DNA of 47,599 nucleotides from a virus (IMGVR_UViG_3300043436_004191:1-47599); one strand, 5' to 3'. Counted from the stretch's first letter, positions 17,842-25,203 are shown. A program made the numbers and translations. The notes: generated from the letters alone by a model not told the origin.

Positions 17842-18258
17842 ATGAATATAAAACAGAGATGGTTGCGATATATTGCAAACCAAAAAACAGTCACCCAGGA
17901 AGTAGTTTCCACAGATCCGATTGAACAAAAAGGTGCTAACATCTTTTTATCCATGCTAAAAGAACCTCATAGTGTTATGAGTGTTGCCCCGTTAAGTGGA
18001 GAGAAAATGATAAATAATCCTGAAAGGAAGATGTTGATTATTTTGTCATATAACAATCTAACAATAATAAACAGTGTCTATCAATATGAGATTAGGATGA
18101 AGGAATCTCTAGTTCAAAAATTAATACTGCATTTTGATGATACACAAGAAAGACGTGCAAATATAATCAAACGACGGGCTTATAAAACGGTTAGACAGAG
18201 TTTAGATTTAATTGATACCGAGTTAAAAACGTCTAATCTGAAAGTAGATTTAAGTTAG
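17842..18258 (+). CDS. Hypothetical protein
   Basis: 138 residues, basic at both ends and helical at the C-terminus. No known motif. It has a simple AT-rich leader (TAATATAAGTT) and probably belongs to the same transcript as the phosphoesterase. Confidence 0.5.
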   Translation: MNIKQRWLRYIANQKTVTQEVVSTDPIEQKGANIFLSMLKEPHSVMSVAPLSGEKMINNPERKMLIILSYNNLTIINSVYQYEIRMKESLVQKLILHFDDTQERRANIIKRRAYKTVRQSLDLIDTELKTSNLKVDLS

Positions 18259-18279
18259 TAGGGTAAATAAAAAACCAAA

Positions 18280-18435
18280 ATGAAAATAGATAAATACACA
18301 ATATATGGTCAGGCTTACATCCTACCGTTTATTAAGATAACATACGACAAAAGTCTTTATGGTGAATATGAATTTATATTTGGCTGGCTTAATATAGAAA
18401 TAACAATATCATTTGAACCAAAACAAACAAAATGA
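18280..18435 (+). CDS. Short hypothetical protein
   Basis: 51 residues, beta-rich and aromatic (YTIYGQAYILPFIKITY). Its stop overlaps the next ATG (ATGA), which supports it as a real coupled gene. Not recognised. Confidence 0.5.
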   Translation: MKIDKYTIYGQAYILPFIKITYDKSLYGEYEFIFGWLNIEITISFEPKQTK

Positions 18436-18677
18436 AAACAATACTAAAATACAGTGACTCAGAAGATGACCAATTTGCATTGCGACGAGCTTTGAGATCA
18501 ACGGATATGGCAAGTCTGTTGTTTGATATACAAAGAAACATGAAGGCGAGGATTCTTTGTGAAATTGAGAATGCTAATGCAACGGAAGCTGAGTATGCCT
18601 TGTTAGATAAGATATGGGAAAACATCAACGAAGAGTTTGAAGCTCATGATATAAATATTGATCGCTTAATAAATTAA
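18432..18677 (+). CDS. Small conserved phage protein
   Basis: 81 residues, helical and acidic. The opening MKTILKYSDSEDDQFALRRA, with LRSTDMASLLFDIQ after it, is a pattern I recognise from small phage proteins of unknown function. It is translationally coupled to the 51-residue protein upstream. Confidence 0.6.
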   Translation: MKTILKYSDSEDDQFALRRALRSTDMASLLFDIQRNMKARILCEIENANATEAEYALLDKIWENINEEFEAHDINIDRLIN

Positions 18678-18688
18678 AAAACACGTCA

Positions 18689-19063
18689 ATGATTAACACA
18701 CTACACTTACTAATTTTACTTGCACTCAACACATCTAACACAACAACTGTCAGTTGGTATGGAGAAAGATTTAACGGTAGACAAACTGCTAGTGGAGAAG
18801 TTTATAACATGAACAATTATACGTGTGCTTCTGCAACGCTTCCTTTTGGAACTCGAGTACTAATAACAAATCCATCTAATAATAAATCAGTTATTGTTAG
18901 AGTAAACGATCGTGGGCCGTTTGCTATGAATCAGGCTGGTGAACCTATTAAGCCACTAAGACCCCATCCAAAAAGATTATTTGATTTATCTAAAGCGGCA
19001 TTTAAATCAATATCTAACACCAGTTCGGGTGCCATTGCTGTTAATTTCGTAGTAATAAAGTAG
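18689..19063 (+). CDS. RlpA-like double-psi beta-barrel protein with signal peptide
   Basis: 124 residues. The first ~16 residues are hydrophobic (MINTLHLLILLALNTSN) and may be an export signal. The rest is a near-minimal RlpA domain: SWYGERFNGRQTASGEVYNM, ASATLPFGTRVLITN, IVRVNDRGPF, and FDLSKAAFKSI, with the conserved D of the NDRGPF loop. RlpA proteins are lytic transglycosylases acting on peptidoglycan stripped of stem peptides. No SPOR domain is present. A role in lysis or cell-wall remodelling is likely. Confidence 0.85.
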   Translation: MINTLHLLILLALNTSNTTTVSWYGERFNGRQTASGEVYNMNNYTCASATLPFGTRVLITNPSNNKSVIVRVNDRGPFAMNQAGEPIKPLRPHPKRLFDLSKAAFKSISNTSSGAIAVNFVVIK

Positions 19064-19080
19064 ATTTTTTGTATACTTAA

Positions 19081-19112
19081 TTTGGATATATGAAATAAAG
19101 TTCGTATATTAA
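19081..19112 (+). promoter_or_regulatory. Bacteroidota-type promoter for the RNA cluster
   Basis: TTTG (19081-19084), 20 nt, TATATTAA (19105-19112). It lies about 20 bases before the first tRNA-like sequence, so it probably drives the RNA cluster 19130-19680. Confidence 0.65.
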
Positions 19113-19131
19113 AGTATAAGATAGAGAGTGG

Positions 19132-19195
19132 ACAGCGTGCCATTGGGGAGGGGCCAAGAAAGTTACGCATACAGGTTCGAATCCTGTCCTGACTA
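19132..19195 (+). ncRNA. tRNA-like fragment A with T-arm and acceptor 3' strand
   Basis: The 3' end (ACAGG TTCGAAT CCTGT, CCTGACT, A) is identical to that of the tRNA-like genes at 19411 and 29898. The matching 5' acceptor strand AGTCAGG is missing; instead GGACAG at 19130-19135 could pair with CTGTCC, and GCGT with ACGC. It may be a recombinant or decayed copy, or a different small RNA. Confidence 0.4.
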
Positions 19196-19410
19196 CAATG
19201 AGTAAGAGATACTCAGCAGTCTAATCAAAGACTCATTTAATCTATGATCGGTTCTAAAGAGGACATCGTTAACGCCTCTTTCATGGGAATAAAGCTAGGT
19301 AACAGAGGCGCCCAGTAGTTTGGCTGTTTTCAACGGGGATGCCCAGCAGGTTTTTAAGAAATAGAAAACCGATACAACTACTCATCAGTAATCTCAAGGT
19401 GGGGAAACAT
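19196..19410 (+). other. Structured non-coding interval in the RNA cluster
   Basis: No gene seen. ACGCCTCTT (about 19270) can pair with AGAGGCGCC about 30 bases on, and ATCGGTT near 19245 with AACCGAT near 19370, enclosing it. The interval is probably part of the RNA transcript from 19081 and may be a spacer or an unknown small RNA. Confidence 0.35.
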
Positions 19411-19519
19411 AGTCAGGTGGCGGAATGGTAGACGCTAGAAGTGAATAGATAAGTAAGTACGTTTTCACTTAAAAACAATTATACTACTCATCATACAGGT
19501 TCGAATCCTGTCCTGACTA
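19411..19519 (+). tRNA. tRNA-like gene B, non-canonical middle
   Basis: AGTCAGG (19411-19417) pairs with CCTGACT (19512-19518). A Leu-type D arm (TGGCGGAATGGTAGACGC) and a perfect T arm are present. Between them no 5-bp/7-nt anticodon arm can be drawn; instead AAGTGAA pairs with TTCACTT around an 18-nt loop, and a 25-nt AT-rich segment follows. Identity cannot be given. It could be a type II tRNA with an insertion or a tRNA-like RNA of another kind. Confidence 0.5.
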
Positions 19520-19601
19520 CAAAATACAGTTATAACAAATGCCTGGGCTGGAATGCTAGACAAACTTCAGGGACATGTAGGTAGTGACTTTACCACTAAA
19601 A

Positions 19602-19675
19602 GGGCCTATAGCTCAGTTGGTTAGAGCACCTGACTCATAATCAGGGGGTGCCTGGTTCGAGCCCAGGTAGGCCCA
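19602..19675 (+). tRNA. tRNA with CAU anticodon (Met, or Ile if modified)
   Basis: A full cloverleaf: acceptor GGGCCTA/TAGGCCC, D arm GCTC..GAGC, anticodon stem CCTGA/TCAGG with loop CTCATAA (anticodon CAT), T arm CCTGG TTCGAGC CCAGG. Followed by A and CA, so CCA is not fully encoded. Whether it reads AUG or AUA (lysidine-modified) cannot be decided from sequence alone. Confidence 0.92.
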
Positions 19676-19692
19676 CAATACAAAAACAAATT

Positions 19693-20868
19693 ATGATTAA
19701 TAAGCTAGATAAACAATACACAGACCTACTTCAAGACATCTTAGATAACGGAGTCCCTAAGTCAGACAGAACTGGTACAAGTACACTTTCAGTATTCGGA
19801 AGACAGATCCGACACAAGATGTCAGAAGGGTTTCCTTTGTTGACTACCAAGAAGATGCCATTTAAAACAATCACAACAGAACTTCTTTGGTTCTTACGAG
19901 GTGATACAAACATTAAGTATTTGGTTGATAATGATTGTCATATTTGGGATGGAGATGCGTATAAGAATTATATATTTAATTCAGAGTGGTTTCCAATTTC
20001 AAGTGTAAATGGTGGATTTATCGGAACTAAAACTGATAGCGATGAAATAATGACTCAAGATTTATTCATCAACAAAATCAAAACAGATGATGAGTTTGCT
20101 AAGAAGTGGGGTGATTTAGGTCCTGTATATGGTAAGCAATGGAGAAGTTGGGGCGGATATTTCTCTAAAGGGCATGCAAAAAAAGATGGAACATTAGGTA
20201 TAGAATTTCCAGGCATAGACCAAATCTCAAACCTAATCAACGACCTTAAAACAAATCCAGACTCAAGACGATTAATGGTTAATGCTTGGAGTGTAGGTGA
20301 ATTGGATAAGATGACACTTCCACCTTGCCATTATGGATTTCAAGTTTATACAAGAGAGTTGAGTTTGGAAGAAAGGTTAGCACTAGTTAAAAATAATGTA
20401 ATGAGTTTTGATGAATTATCTAAAACAACTTATGATGAATTTCTCAAAAAGAATAATATCCCAACCAGAGCAATCTCTTTAATGTGGAATCAGCGTTCAG
20501 TGGATACGCCATTAGGTCTTCCGTTTAATATTGCTTCTTATGGATTGTTATTAGAAATCATTGCTAAGGCAGTGAATATGATTCCTGATGAGTTGATTGG
20601 TAACTTAGGAGACTGTCACATCTATCGTGATCAAGTTGATGGTGTTAAAGAACAAATAACAAGACATTCATTTGCCTTACCGACATTAAACATTAACACA
20701 GAGTTTTGGCCAACGGAAAGCGGAGAATGTGGTATAGGTCTTATAGATGCTATAGCAGTATTCAACGGATTTACTAATGACAACTTTTGTAAGTGTTTAA
20801 TAGAAGACGATTTGCAATTAAGTAATTATCAGTCACACCCAACTATAAAATTTCCATTGAGTAATTAG
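19693..20868 (+). CDS. thyA: Thymidylate synthase
   Basis: 391 residues; makes dTMP from dUMP with methylene-tetrahydrofolate. Visible are SDRTGTSTLSVFGRQIRH, LLWFLRGDTNIKYL, GPVYGKQWRSWG, DSRRLMVNAW, the active-site Cys in LPPCHYGFQVY, and RSVDTPLGLPFNIASYG with LGDCHIYRDQVDG. It is longer than the usual ~265-280 residues because of insertions after the WDGDAYKNY segment and after YTRELSLEERL. The ATG at 19693 follows the tRNA directly; an earlier in-frame ATG lies inside the tRNA. Works with the thymidine kinase at 15024. Confidence 0.95.
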   Translation: MINKLDKQYTDLLQDILDNGVPKSDRTGTSTLSVFGRQIRHKMSEGFPLLTTKKMPFKTITTELLWFLRGDTNIKYLVDNDCHIWDGDAYKNYIFNSEWFPISSVNGGFIGTKTDSDEIMTQDLFINKIKTDDEFAKKWGDLGPVYGKQWRSWGGYFSKGHAKKDGTLGIEFPGIDQISNLINDLKTNPDSRRLMVNAWSVGELDKMTLPPCHYGFQVYTRELSLEERLALVKNNVMSFDELSKTTYDEFLKKNNIPTRAISLMWNQRSVDTPLGLPFNIASYGLLLEIIAKAVNMIPDELIGNLGDCHIYRDQVDGVKEQITRHSFALPTLNINTEFWPTESGECGIGLIDAIAVFNGFTNDNFCKCLIEDDLQLSNYQSHPTIKFPLSN

Positions 20869-20883
20869 CGATATTTATTATAA

Positions 20884-21528
20884 ATGAACTATCAGTTAAT
20901 ATATGATAATATCATAACTCGTGCTATTACAGAATCGAGATATAAAAGTACTGATCAATACTTTGAATGCCATCATATCGTTCCTAGATGTATGGGCGGT
21001 AGTAATAAAAAAACTAATTTAGTATTATTAACGGCCCGAGAACATTTTATAGTACATTGGTTATTAATTAGAATACATCCGGATAATAGAAAGTTAGCTC
21101 ATGCATTTTGGGCAATGTGTAATCTTAAAGGTAAAAGTTTAGATAACAGAATAACGCCTAGTTCCCGCACATATATGGAAGCAAAAGAACATCAATCTAA
21201 ATTAGGTATGTCTGAAGAACAAAAACAGAAACTTAGAAAACCAAAACGAGATAGTTCTAAAATGGGTAAACATGATAAACATGGTATCAAAAATCCATTC
21301 TATGGTAAGACTCATTCTATAGAAGCTAAGCAAAAGATGCGTACTGCTATAAAAGAAAATAGAAAAGAAGGATGGTTACCTGGTAATGCACGACCGGTTG
21401 AAATCGATGGTATACGATATCGTTGCTTATTAGAAGTATCGGAGAAAACTGGAATCGGAAATTCATTGATAATATATCGTATCAAATCAAATAACATTAA
21501 ATATAATAGTTACAAATATATTAATTAA
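20884..21528 (+). CDS. HNH homing endonuclease with NUMOD-type DNA-binding repeats
   Basis: 214 residues. The N-terminal HNH core is ECHHIVPRCMGGSNKKTNLV with LLTAREHFIVHWLL. The middle contains GKTHSIEAKQKMR, typical of NUMOD3, and the C-terminus contains DGIRYRCLLEVSEKTGI, typical of NUMOD1 helix-turn-helix. It sits 15 bases behind thyA as a free-standing gene, and thyA/td is a classic homing target. GATATTTATTATAA just in front is late-promoter-like, as known for T4 homing endonucleases. It likely cuts a homing site in phages lacking it. Confidence 0.85.
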   Translation: MNYQLIYDNIITRAITESRYKSTDQYFECHHIVPRCMGGSNKKTNLVLLTAREHFIVHWLLIRIHPDNRKLAHAFWAMCNLKGKSLDNRITPSSRTYMEAKEHQSKLGMSEEQKQKLRKPKRDSSKMGKHDKHGIKNPFYGKTHSIEAKQKMRTAIKENRKEGWLPGNARPVEIDGIRYRCLLEVSEKTGIGNSLIIYRIKSNNIKYNSYKYIN

Positions 21529-21549
21529 AAAATTATAAAAACAAGTTAT

Positions 21550-21783
21550 ATGGAAAACTACAAAGCGGATTACTACAACCCAGAAACATTTGAAAAAACA
21601 GAAATTGAAACTAAAATACCAATTAATTTAGTAACTGAGATTAAACAGGTTTTAGATAAAATTGATGGTTATATGATAACACCAACTATGGTTAACCCCG
21701 AAGACAACTCGGTAGTGTTTGGTATTATGGATATGAATGATAGGACTTTGAAATATAAATTATCAATCACACCCACCAATTAA
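21550..21783 (+). CDS. Small hypothetical protein
   Basis: 77 residues, acidic, beta-rich. Not recognised. Its last codons and the following ~25 bases are repeated after the next gene (22361-22397). Confidence 0.55.
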   Translation: MENYKADYYNPETFEKTEIETKIPINLVTEIKQVLDKIDGYMITPTMVNPEDNSVVFGIMDMNDRTLKYKLSITPTN

Positions 21784-21803
21784 AGCACCTTTATCAAATT
21801 AAA
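21767..21803 (+). repeat. Direct repeat, copy 1 (gene end and downstream)
   Basis: The 37-base segment beginning ATCACACCCACC and ending CAAATTAAA recurs at 22361-22397 with only about three changes. Copy 1 covers the stop of the preceding gene. Confidence 0.7.
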
Positions 21804-21816
21804 AACAAATAAAATC

Positions 21817-22362
21817 ATGAAATCAAATTTAGCAGAAAAATTATTATCAATCTGTGGAAGTGCAAATAAAACTTATGGTTATAATGATTTAACCGAAGAA
21901 CAACGTATCCAAATAGAATCAGAACTAATTAAACACTTTGAGTTTGATAAAATTATCTGGATGAAACTACCTTCAGGTCTTACTGAAGATAAGACAACTC
22001 CAATTGTTGCGAAATCCATTAAAATATCAGATTCCGATAATCCAACACATAAGCACAAAGTAGGATATGTTTATACTATATGCTTTACTCCAAAAATGTA
22101 TGAATCTGGAGAGTTATATCAACCTGTAAAAGATGGTTGTGTGTTTGCACCTACTACTTATGATCCACAAACATTTGAACCTAAACAAAGTATTACTATA
22201 TCTTGGTCACCTGATTTCCCTCAAGATATTGATGCTCCGGTAAGAACATATGAAGATGATAAACAAATGATTCGTAATATGTTAGAAACCGTATTAGATA
22301 ATCCTGCAGAATATGAACCAAAAGGACACATTGGTTGTGCAGTAAGATTTGCAATTGCATAA
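21817..22362 (+). CDS. Hypothetical protein
   Basis: 181 residues, acidic, beta-rich in the middle (HKVGYVYTICFTPKMY) with a helical C-terminus. Not recognised. It is framed by the two copies of a 37-base direct repeat, as if inserted or amplified by recombination. Confidence 0.55.
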   Translation: MKSNLAEKLLSICGSANKTYGYNDLTEEQRIQIESELIKHFEFDKIIWMKLPSGLTEDKTTPIVAKSIKISDSDNPTHKHKVGYVYTICFTPKMYESGELYQPVKDGCVFAPTTYDPQTFEPKQSITISWSPDFPQDIDAPVRTYEDDKQMIRNMLETVLDNPAEYEPKGHIGCAVRFAIA

Positions 22363-22397
22363 TCACACCCATCAATTAAAGCATCTTTATCCAATTA
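22361..22397 (+). repeat. Direct repeat, copy 2
   Basis: Second copy of the repeat at 21767-21803, here outside coding sequence. It still contains a remnant of the last codons and TAA of the gene ending at 21783. Confidence 0.7.
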
Positions 22398-22401
22398 AAT
22401 T

Positions 22402-22704
22402 ATGACATACGAAAAATTCCAAGAAATGGTAAATGCAATGCAGGCACAAGATGATGTTGTGTCTAAATTATACAAAGTCAAAGTAGACCTAACAGATTTT
22501 GTTGATCCGTACCACCAACTGATTGCTAGCTTGCTAACAGAAATTTACGGCCCAGAAGGATGTGATTGGTTTGCTTGGTTTTGCTATGAAAATGATTTTG
22601 GCAAAGGAAATTGCGAAGCATGGGATGAAAACCAAACCCCAATATGCTACGATTTGAAGTCGCTTTGGGAATACCTAGAAACACTAAAATCAAACAATGG
22701 ATAA
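22402..22704 (+). CDS. Small conserved phage protein (YGPEGxDWFAWFCYE)
   Basis: 100 residues, acidic. LLTEIYGPEGCDWFAWFCYE followed by NDFG is a block I recognise from small phage proteins of unknown function. The C-terminus reads CYDLKSLWEYLE. No catalytic motif. Confidence 0.6.
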   Translation: MTYEKFQEMVNAMQAQDDVVSKLYKVKVDLTDFVDPYHQLIASLLTEIYGPEGCDWFAWFCYENDFGKGNCEAWDENQTPICYDLKSLWEYLETLKSNNG

Positions 22705-22723
22705 AGAACATGCTAATATACTA

Positions 22724-22744
22724 GATAATATTAAACAGAGAGCC
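22724..22744 (+). repeat. Left arm of a 21-nt perfect inverted repeat
   Basis: This 21-mer is the exact reverse complement of 23126-23146. The two arms enclose the gene 22767-23114 together with its ribosome site. Confidence 0.85.
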
Positions 22745-22766
22745 AATATAAACAAAAGGAAACAAC

Positions 22767-23114
22767 ATGGAAACAATGTATTTTATTTCAGGTATCAGTC
22801 TGGTTGTGGTTGTGGCAATTGCTATAGCTACAATATGGTCAGTACTTCAGATAATTAAAAACCAAAAAACAACGGAACACTTACAAAGAGACGTCATCGA
22901 TATCACATCAGACATACAGCGACAACAAGATGTCATGCATCGGGATATCGAGGACACAATTCAACATCAAGCAGCTAGTGTGGATCAACGCATAGATGGG
23001 GTGTATAGGACTATTGATGACGCTAGGCGCTACACTGATTCTAGAATCGACAAACTGATGAATGATCCAAAATTTTGTTTGAACACACAAACAACAAAAC
23101 AACTCAATGATTAA
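22767..23114 (+). CDS. Membrane-anchored coiled-coil protein
   Basis: 115 residues. Residues ~4-28 are one membrane helix (YFISGISLVVVVAIAIATIW); the rest is a charged coiled coil (DITSDIQRQQDVMHRDIEDT). A strong ribosome site, AAAAGGAAA, precedes the ATG. The gene is enclosed by a 21-nt perfect inverted repeat and followed by an intrinsic terminator. The architecture would suit a membrane tether or spanin-like protein, but there is no lipobox or partner gene. Confidence 0.55.
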   Translation: METMYFISGISLVVVVAIAIATIWSVLQIIKNQKTTEHLQRDVIDITSDIQRQQDVMHRDIEDTIQHQAASVDQRIDGVYRTIDDARRYTDSRIDKLMNDPKFCLNTQTTKQLND

Positions 23115-23125
23115 TTAAACAACTC

Positions 23126-23146
23126 GGCTCTCTGTTTAATATTATC
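23126..23146 (+). repeat. Right arm of the 21-nt inverted repeat
   Basis: Exact reverse complement of 22724-22744, five bases before the terminator stem. Pairing across ~380 nt of mRNA would bring the region upstream of the ribosome site to the terminator. Confidence 0.85.
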
Positions 23147-23150
23147 AAGT

Positions 23151-23179
23151 AAAAGCGTCTCAAACCCAGAGGCGCTTTT
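23151..23179 (+). terminator. Intrinsic terminator
   Basis: AAAAGCGTCTC (23151-23161) pairs with GAGGCGCTTTT (23169-23179) with one G-U pair, 7-nt loop, then TC. Ends the rightward block before the large non-coding region. Confidence 0.85.
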
Positions 23180-23639
23180 CTACTGCTCAAACTAATTTGT
23201 AAACCTGCACCATTACGGCTCTAAGAAGTAGAATACCACAACAAACATACACAGCATATATAACATGCATAATTACAATGTAATAGTATAGCAAATAACA
23301 TGTAGTGAAAGTAAATGCTATACTATAACGAATAATCCCAGGCGCATGCAAGTCGTTAATAGAGCAGGTATCCAGATACCCGGTGTCTAGTATCAGGCAA
23401 ATAGACTTGCCGCAAGTGCTAGTATGCAGTATTGTTTGTGGACTCGAGTTGGTGTGGGAGGGGGTATCAGTGTCTAGTATGGCGTGGTAGGCTAGTAAAC
23501 GTATATTTTTACCGATTCTAATTATTTTGATATAGCGTACCTTCATTATTAATAATTTCTGGTACCCATATACCAGTTAAACATTACCACCGCTTAGAAG
23601 TTCTTAAAATAAGTCTTGCATGACATTGATTTTTAGGCT
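23180..23639. other. Non-coding structured region
   Basis: No convincing gene on either strand. It contains perfect inverted pairs TAGTATAGCA / TGCTATACTA (23284-23293, 23316-23325), GCAAGTC / GACTTGC (23348-23354, 23404-23410) and, inside the latter, GGTATC-CA-GATACC (23367-23380). GTGTCTAGTAT occurs twice (near 23383 and 23470). This could be a structured RNA or part of a replication origin. Confidence 0.5.
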
Positions 23640-24044
23640 ATTTCTAGACCATTAAATAAATTTATTTTTAGATTGAATCAGCATTTATTTTTAGATTGCA
23701 ATCTAGTTTTAGACCAAGTCACCAAGTCACCAAGTCACCAGGATCCTGGCAGGTTCTGCAGTCGTTATGTGCGTGTTGATTGCTTCTTGTATATATAGAG
23801 CGCAACCAATAAAGCGCTTTTAGACGGTCTTAGTTCGGTTCTCTATATATAGCGCGCATACTGGATTGTATTTTTAGATTGGATTCAGTTAATTTTTAGA
23901 TGTCTACATGTTATTTTTAGGCAATATCCGGAAATTATAGCAGAAGTTGTTGGTTTGATTTTTAGATTGATCGCCGAAACAAGCACTTTTAGACCGGTTT
24001 AGTTCGGTTCTCTAGCTATACGGAGTAACCTTTTCGGCTATTTT

Positions 24045-24116
24045 TAGATTGTATTCTATTTTTAGAAGTACTTTTAGTTTTAGATTGTATTCTATTTTTA
24101 GAAGTACTTTTAGTTT
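24045..24116 (+). repeat. Exact 36-bp tandem duplication
   Basis: 24045-24080 and 24081-24116 are identical 36-base units containing TTTTTAGA and TTTTAG motifs. Confidence 0.9.
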
Positions 24117-24120
24117 TAGA

Positions 24121-24280
24121 TTGATTTTTAGTTCAACCTTCGCTTGAACTAGATTCTATTTTTAGATGCATCGCCTCGCGCAGTGTATTCTATTTTTAGA
24201 TTGATTTTTAGTTCAACCTTCGCTTGAACTAGATTCTATTTTTAGATGCATCGCCTCGCGCAGTGTATTCTATTTTTAGA
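24121..24280 (+). repeat. Exact 80-bp tandem duplication
   Basis: 24121-24200 and 24201-24280 are identical. Each unit holds a GTTCAA/TTGAAC hairpin, three TTTTTAG motifs and a GC-rich GCATCGCCTCGCGC island. Exact identity implies a recent duplication or ongoing homogenisation. Confidence 0.95.
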
Positions 24281-24298
24281 TTGATTTCTAGTTTTAGA

Positions 24299-24330
24299 TT
24301 TGGATATATGAAGTATTATTCTTATATTAC
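24299..24330 (+). promoter_or_regulatory. Bacteroidota-type promoter leaving the repeat region
   Basis: TTTG (24299-24302), 20 nt, TATATTAC (24323-24330). It is the first promoter of the early array and lies just right of the repeats. Confidence 0.6.
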
Positions 24331-24454
24331 ATATGTAAGTCGGCATATAGAAAATCCAGATCCCCAAAAGTACCGGAGTCTGTATACGGCATGCAAACAT
24401 ATCTCTCTCTGGGATCGGTCTTTCGGGATCGATCCTTTTTTACGTAAAAATACA

Positions 24455-24748
24455 ATGTATATGGAAGAATTAATATTAGTTATAGGTATCGTGTTAGTAG
24501 CAGCATTAATGGCAGCTGCACTGTTTGTGTATGTACGGATCTTCGGCGAAAACGTTTTTATGGCTGGGTTGTTTGCGAGCCTATTTGTATGGACATATAT
24601 ATGGTTCGTTGTGTGTATTGCCGATATGGAGCAGCAGCGGGTTGTGGATCAGATCCGATCTGGCGAATCTCATATCGGTGTGGTATATGAAATTGAGGAT
24701 GGTGACACCGCTTCGGTTAGTTATCGATTATTCCCACGCAAAAAATAA
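24455..24748 (+). CDS. Early two-helix membrane protein
   Basis: 97 residues from the ATG at 24455 (a second at 24461). The frame is open further upstream, but those starts lie in or before the promoter at 24299. Two membrane helices (ELILVIGIVLVAALMAAALF and FMAGLFASLFVWTYIWFVVC) are followed by a cytosolic tail with GVVYEIEDGDTASVSYRLFP. First gene of the early array; small membrane proteins here may act against the host envelope or superinfection. Confidence 0.5.
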   Translation: MYMEELILVIGIVLVAALMAAALFVYVRIFGENVFMAGLFASLFVWTYIWFVVCIADMEQQRVVDQIRSGESHIGVVYEIEDGDTASVSYRLFPRKK

Positions 24749-24770
24749 TTTAAACTTTTTTCAGAAAAAG

Positions 24771-24802
24771 GTTGTTTTATTGAAATATTATCCTTATCTT
24801 TA
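24771..24802 (+). promoter_or_regulatory. Early array promoter (GTTG type)
   Basis: GTTG (24771-24774), 20 nt, TATCTTTA (24795-24802), then AAAAAGAGAGAT before the ATG. Confidence 0.7.
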
Positions 24803-24828
24803 AGTATTATAAATTTAAAAAGAGAGAT

Positions 24829-25203
24829 ATGAAAAAAGAACCAAAAGTAGAGTACGGAATCCAAATCGTTAAACCATGGAGCAAAGAGATGTATGCCCAC
24901 AATGAGCAAGTAGCTGAAATAGTAAGAGCTGAGGTGCATGCAATTTGGTTGTCGGCATTAAATGAATTCCAGGCTGAATTAGGCGAAGAATTTATGTCTG
25001 ATGTCGAATGGCTTGATGTTCCTAGCAATATAAAGAAAATACAGAAAGCCGTTACTTGTCATGGATTTGGCGATGGATATGATGTTGCAGAAGTAGCACA
25101 GCGAGTAGAGCAAGAATTAGAAAATGCCCCTTCTTTCCAACTCAAAGAGATTGCAGAGGCGTTGCAACTAGTATTAGACAAAGGGTTTGTTGGCTTTAAT
25201 TAG
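24829..25203 (+). CDS. Early hypothetical protein
   Basis: 124 residues, acidic and helical (QVAEIVRAEVHAIWLSALNE, LKEIAEALQLVLDKGF). No known domain. Own cassette promoter and ribosome site GAGAGAT. Confidence 0.55.
   Translation: MKKEPKVEYGIQIVKPWSKEMYAHNEQVAEIVRAEVHAIWLSALNEFQAELGEEFMSDVEWLDVPSNIKKIQKAVTCHGFGDGYDVAEVAQRVEQELENAPSFQLKEIAEALQLVLDKGFVGFN

Larger units (their letters stand above)
23640..24290. repeat. Repeat-rich origin-like region with many TTTTTAGATTG motifs
   Basis: About 650 bases without a gene. The motif TTTTTAG(A) occurs more than 20 times, often as TTTTTAGATTG, every 15-40 bases. Other repeats are CCAAGTCA three times in tandem near 23704-23725, TTAGTTCGGTTCTCTA twice (near 23830 and 23999), GTTCAA-ccttcgc-TTGAAC hairpins, and two exact tandem duplications listed separately. 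Iterated short motifs with nearby hairpins suggest a replication origin, recombination hotspot or regulator-binding array. Confidence 0.65.

Noticed and set aside
19648-19692. Earlier ATG for thymidylate synthase
   Set aside because: It lies inside the tRNA and adds a non-homologous stretch; the ATG at 19693 begins the conserved enzyme.
22697-22858. 53-residue frame overlapping the end of one gene and the start of the membrane/coiled-coil gene
   Set aside because: It contains the inverted-repeat arm and reads out of frame through a convincing gene; its second half is low-complexity Cys/Gly/Tyr.
23187-23546. 119-residue minus-strand open frame in the non-coding region
   Set aside because: No ribosome site, odd composition (His/Thr/Ile-rich without domain pattern), and it covers several perfect hairpins, which better explain the sequence.
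23640-24290. CRISPR array
   Set aside because: Repeats are short, irregular and partly tandem without unique spacers of constant size; no cas genes in the window.
24263-24454. N-terminal extension of the membrane protein at 24455
   Set aside because: It would begin inside the 80-bp tandem repeat and cross the promoter at 24299-24330; the transcript probably starts after it.
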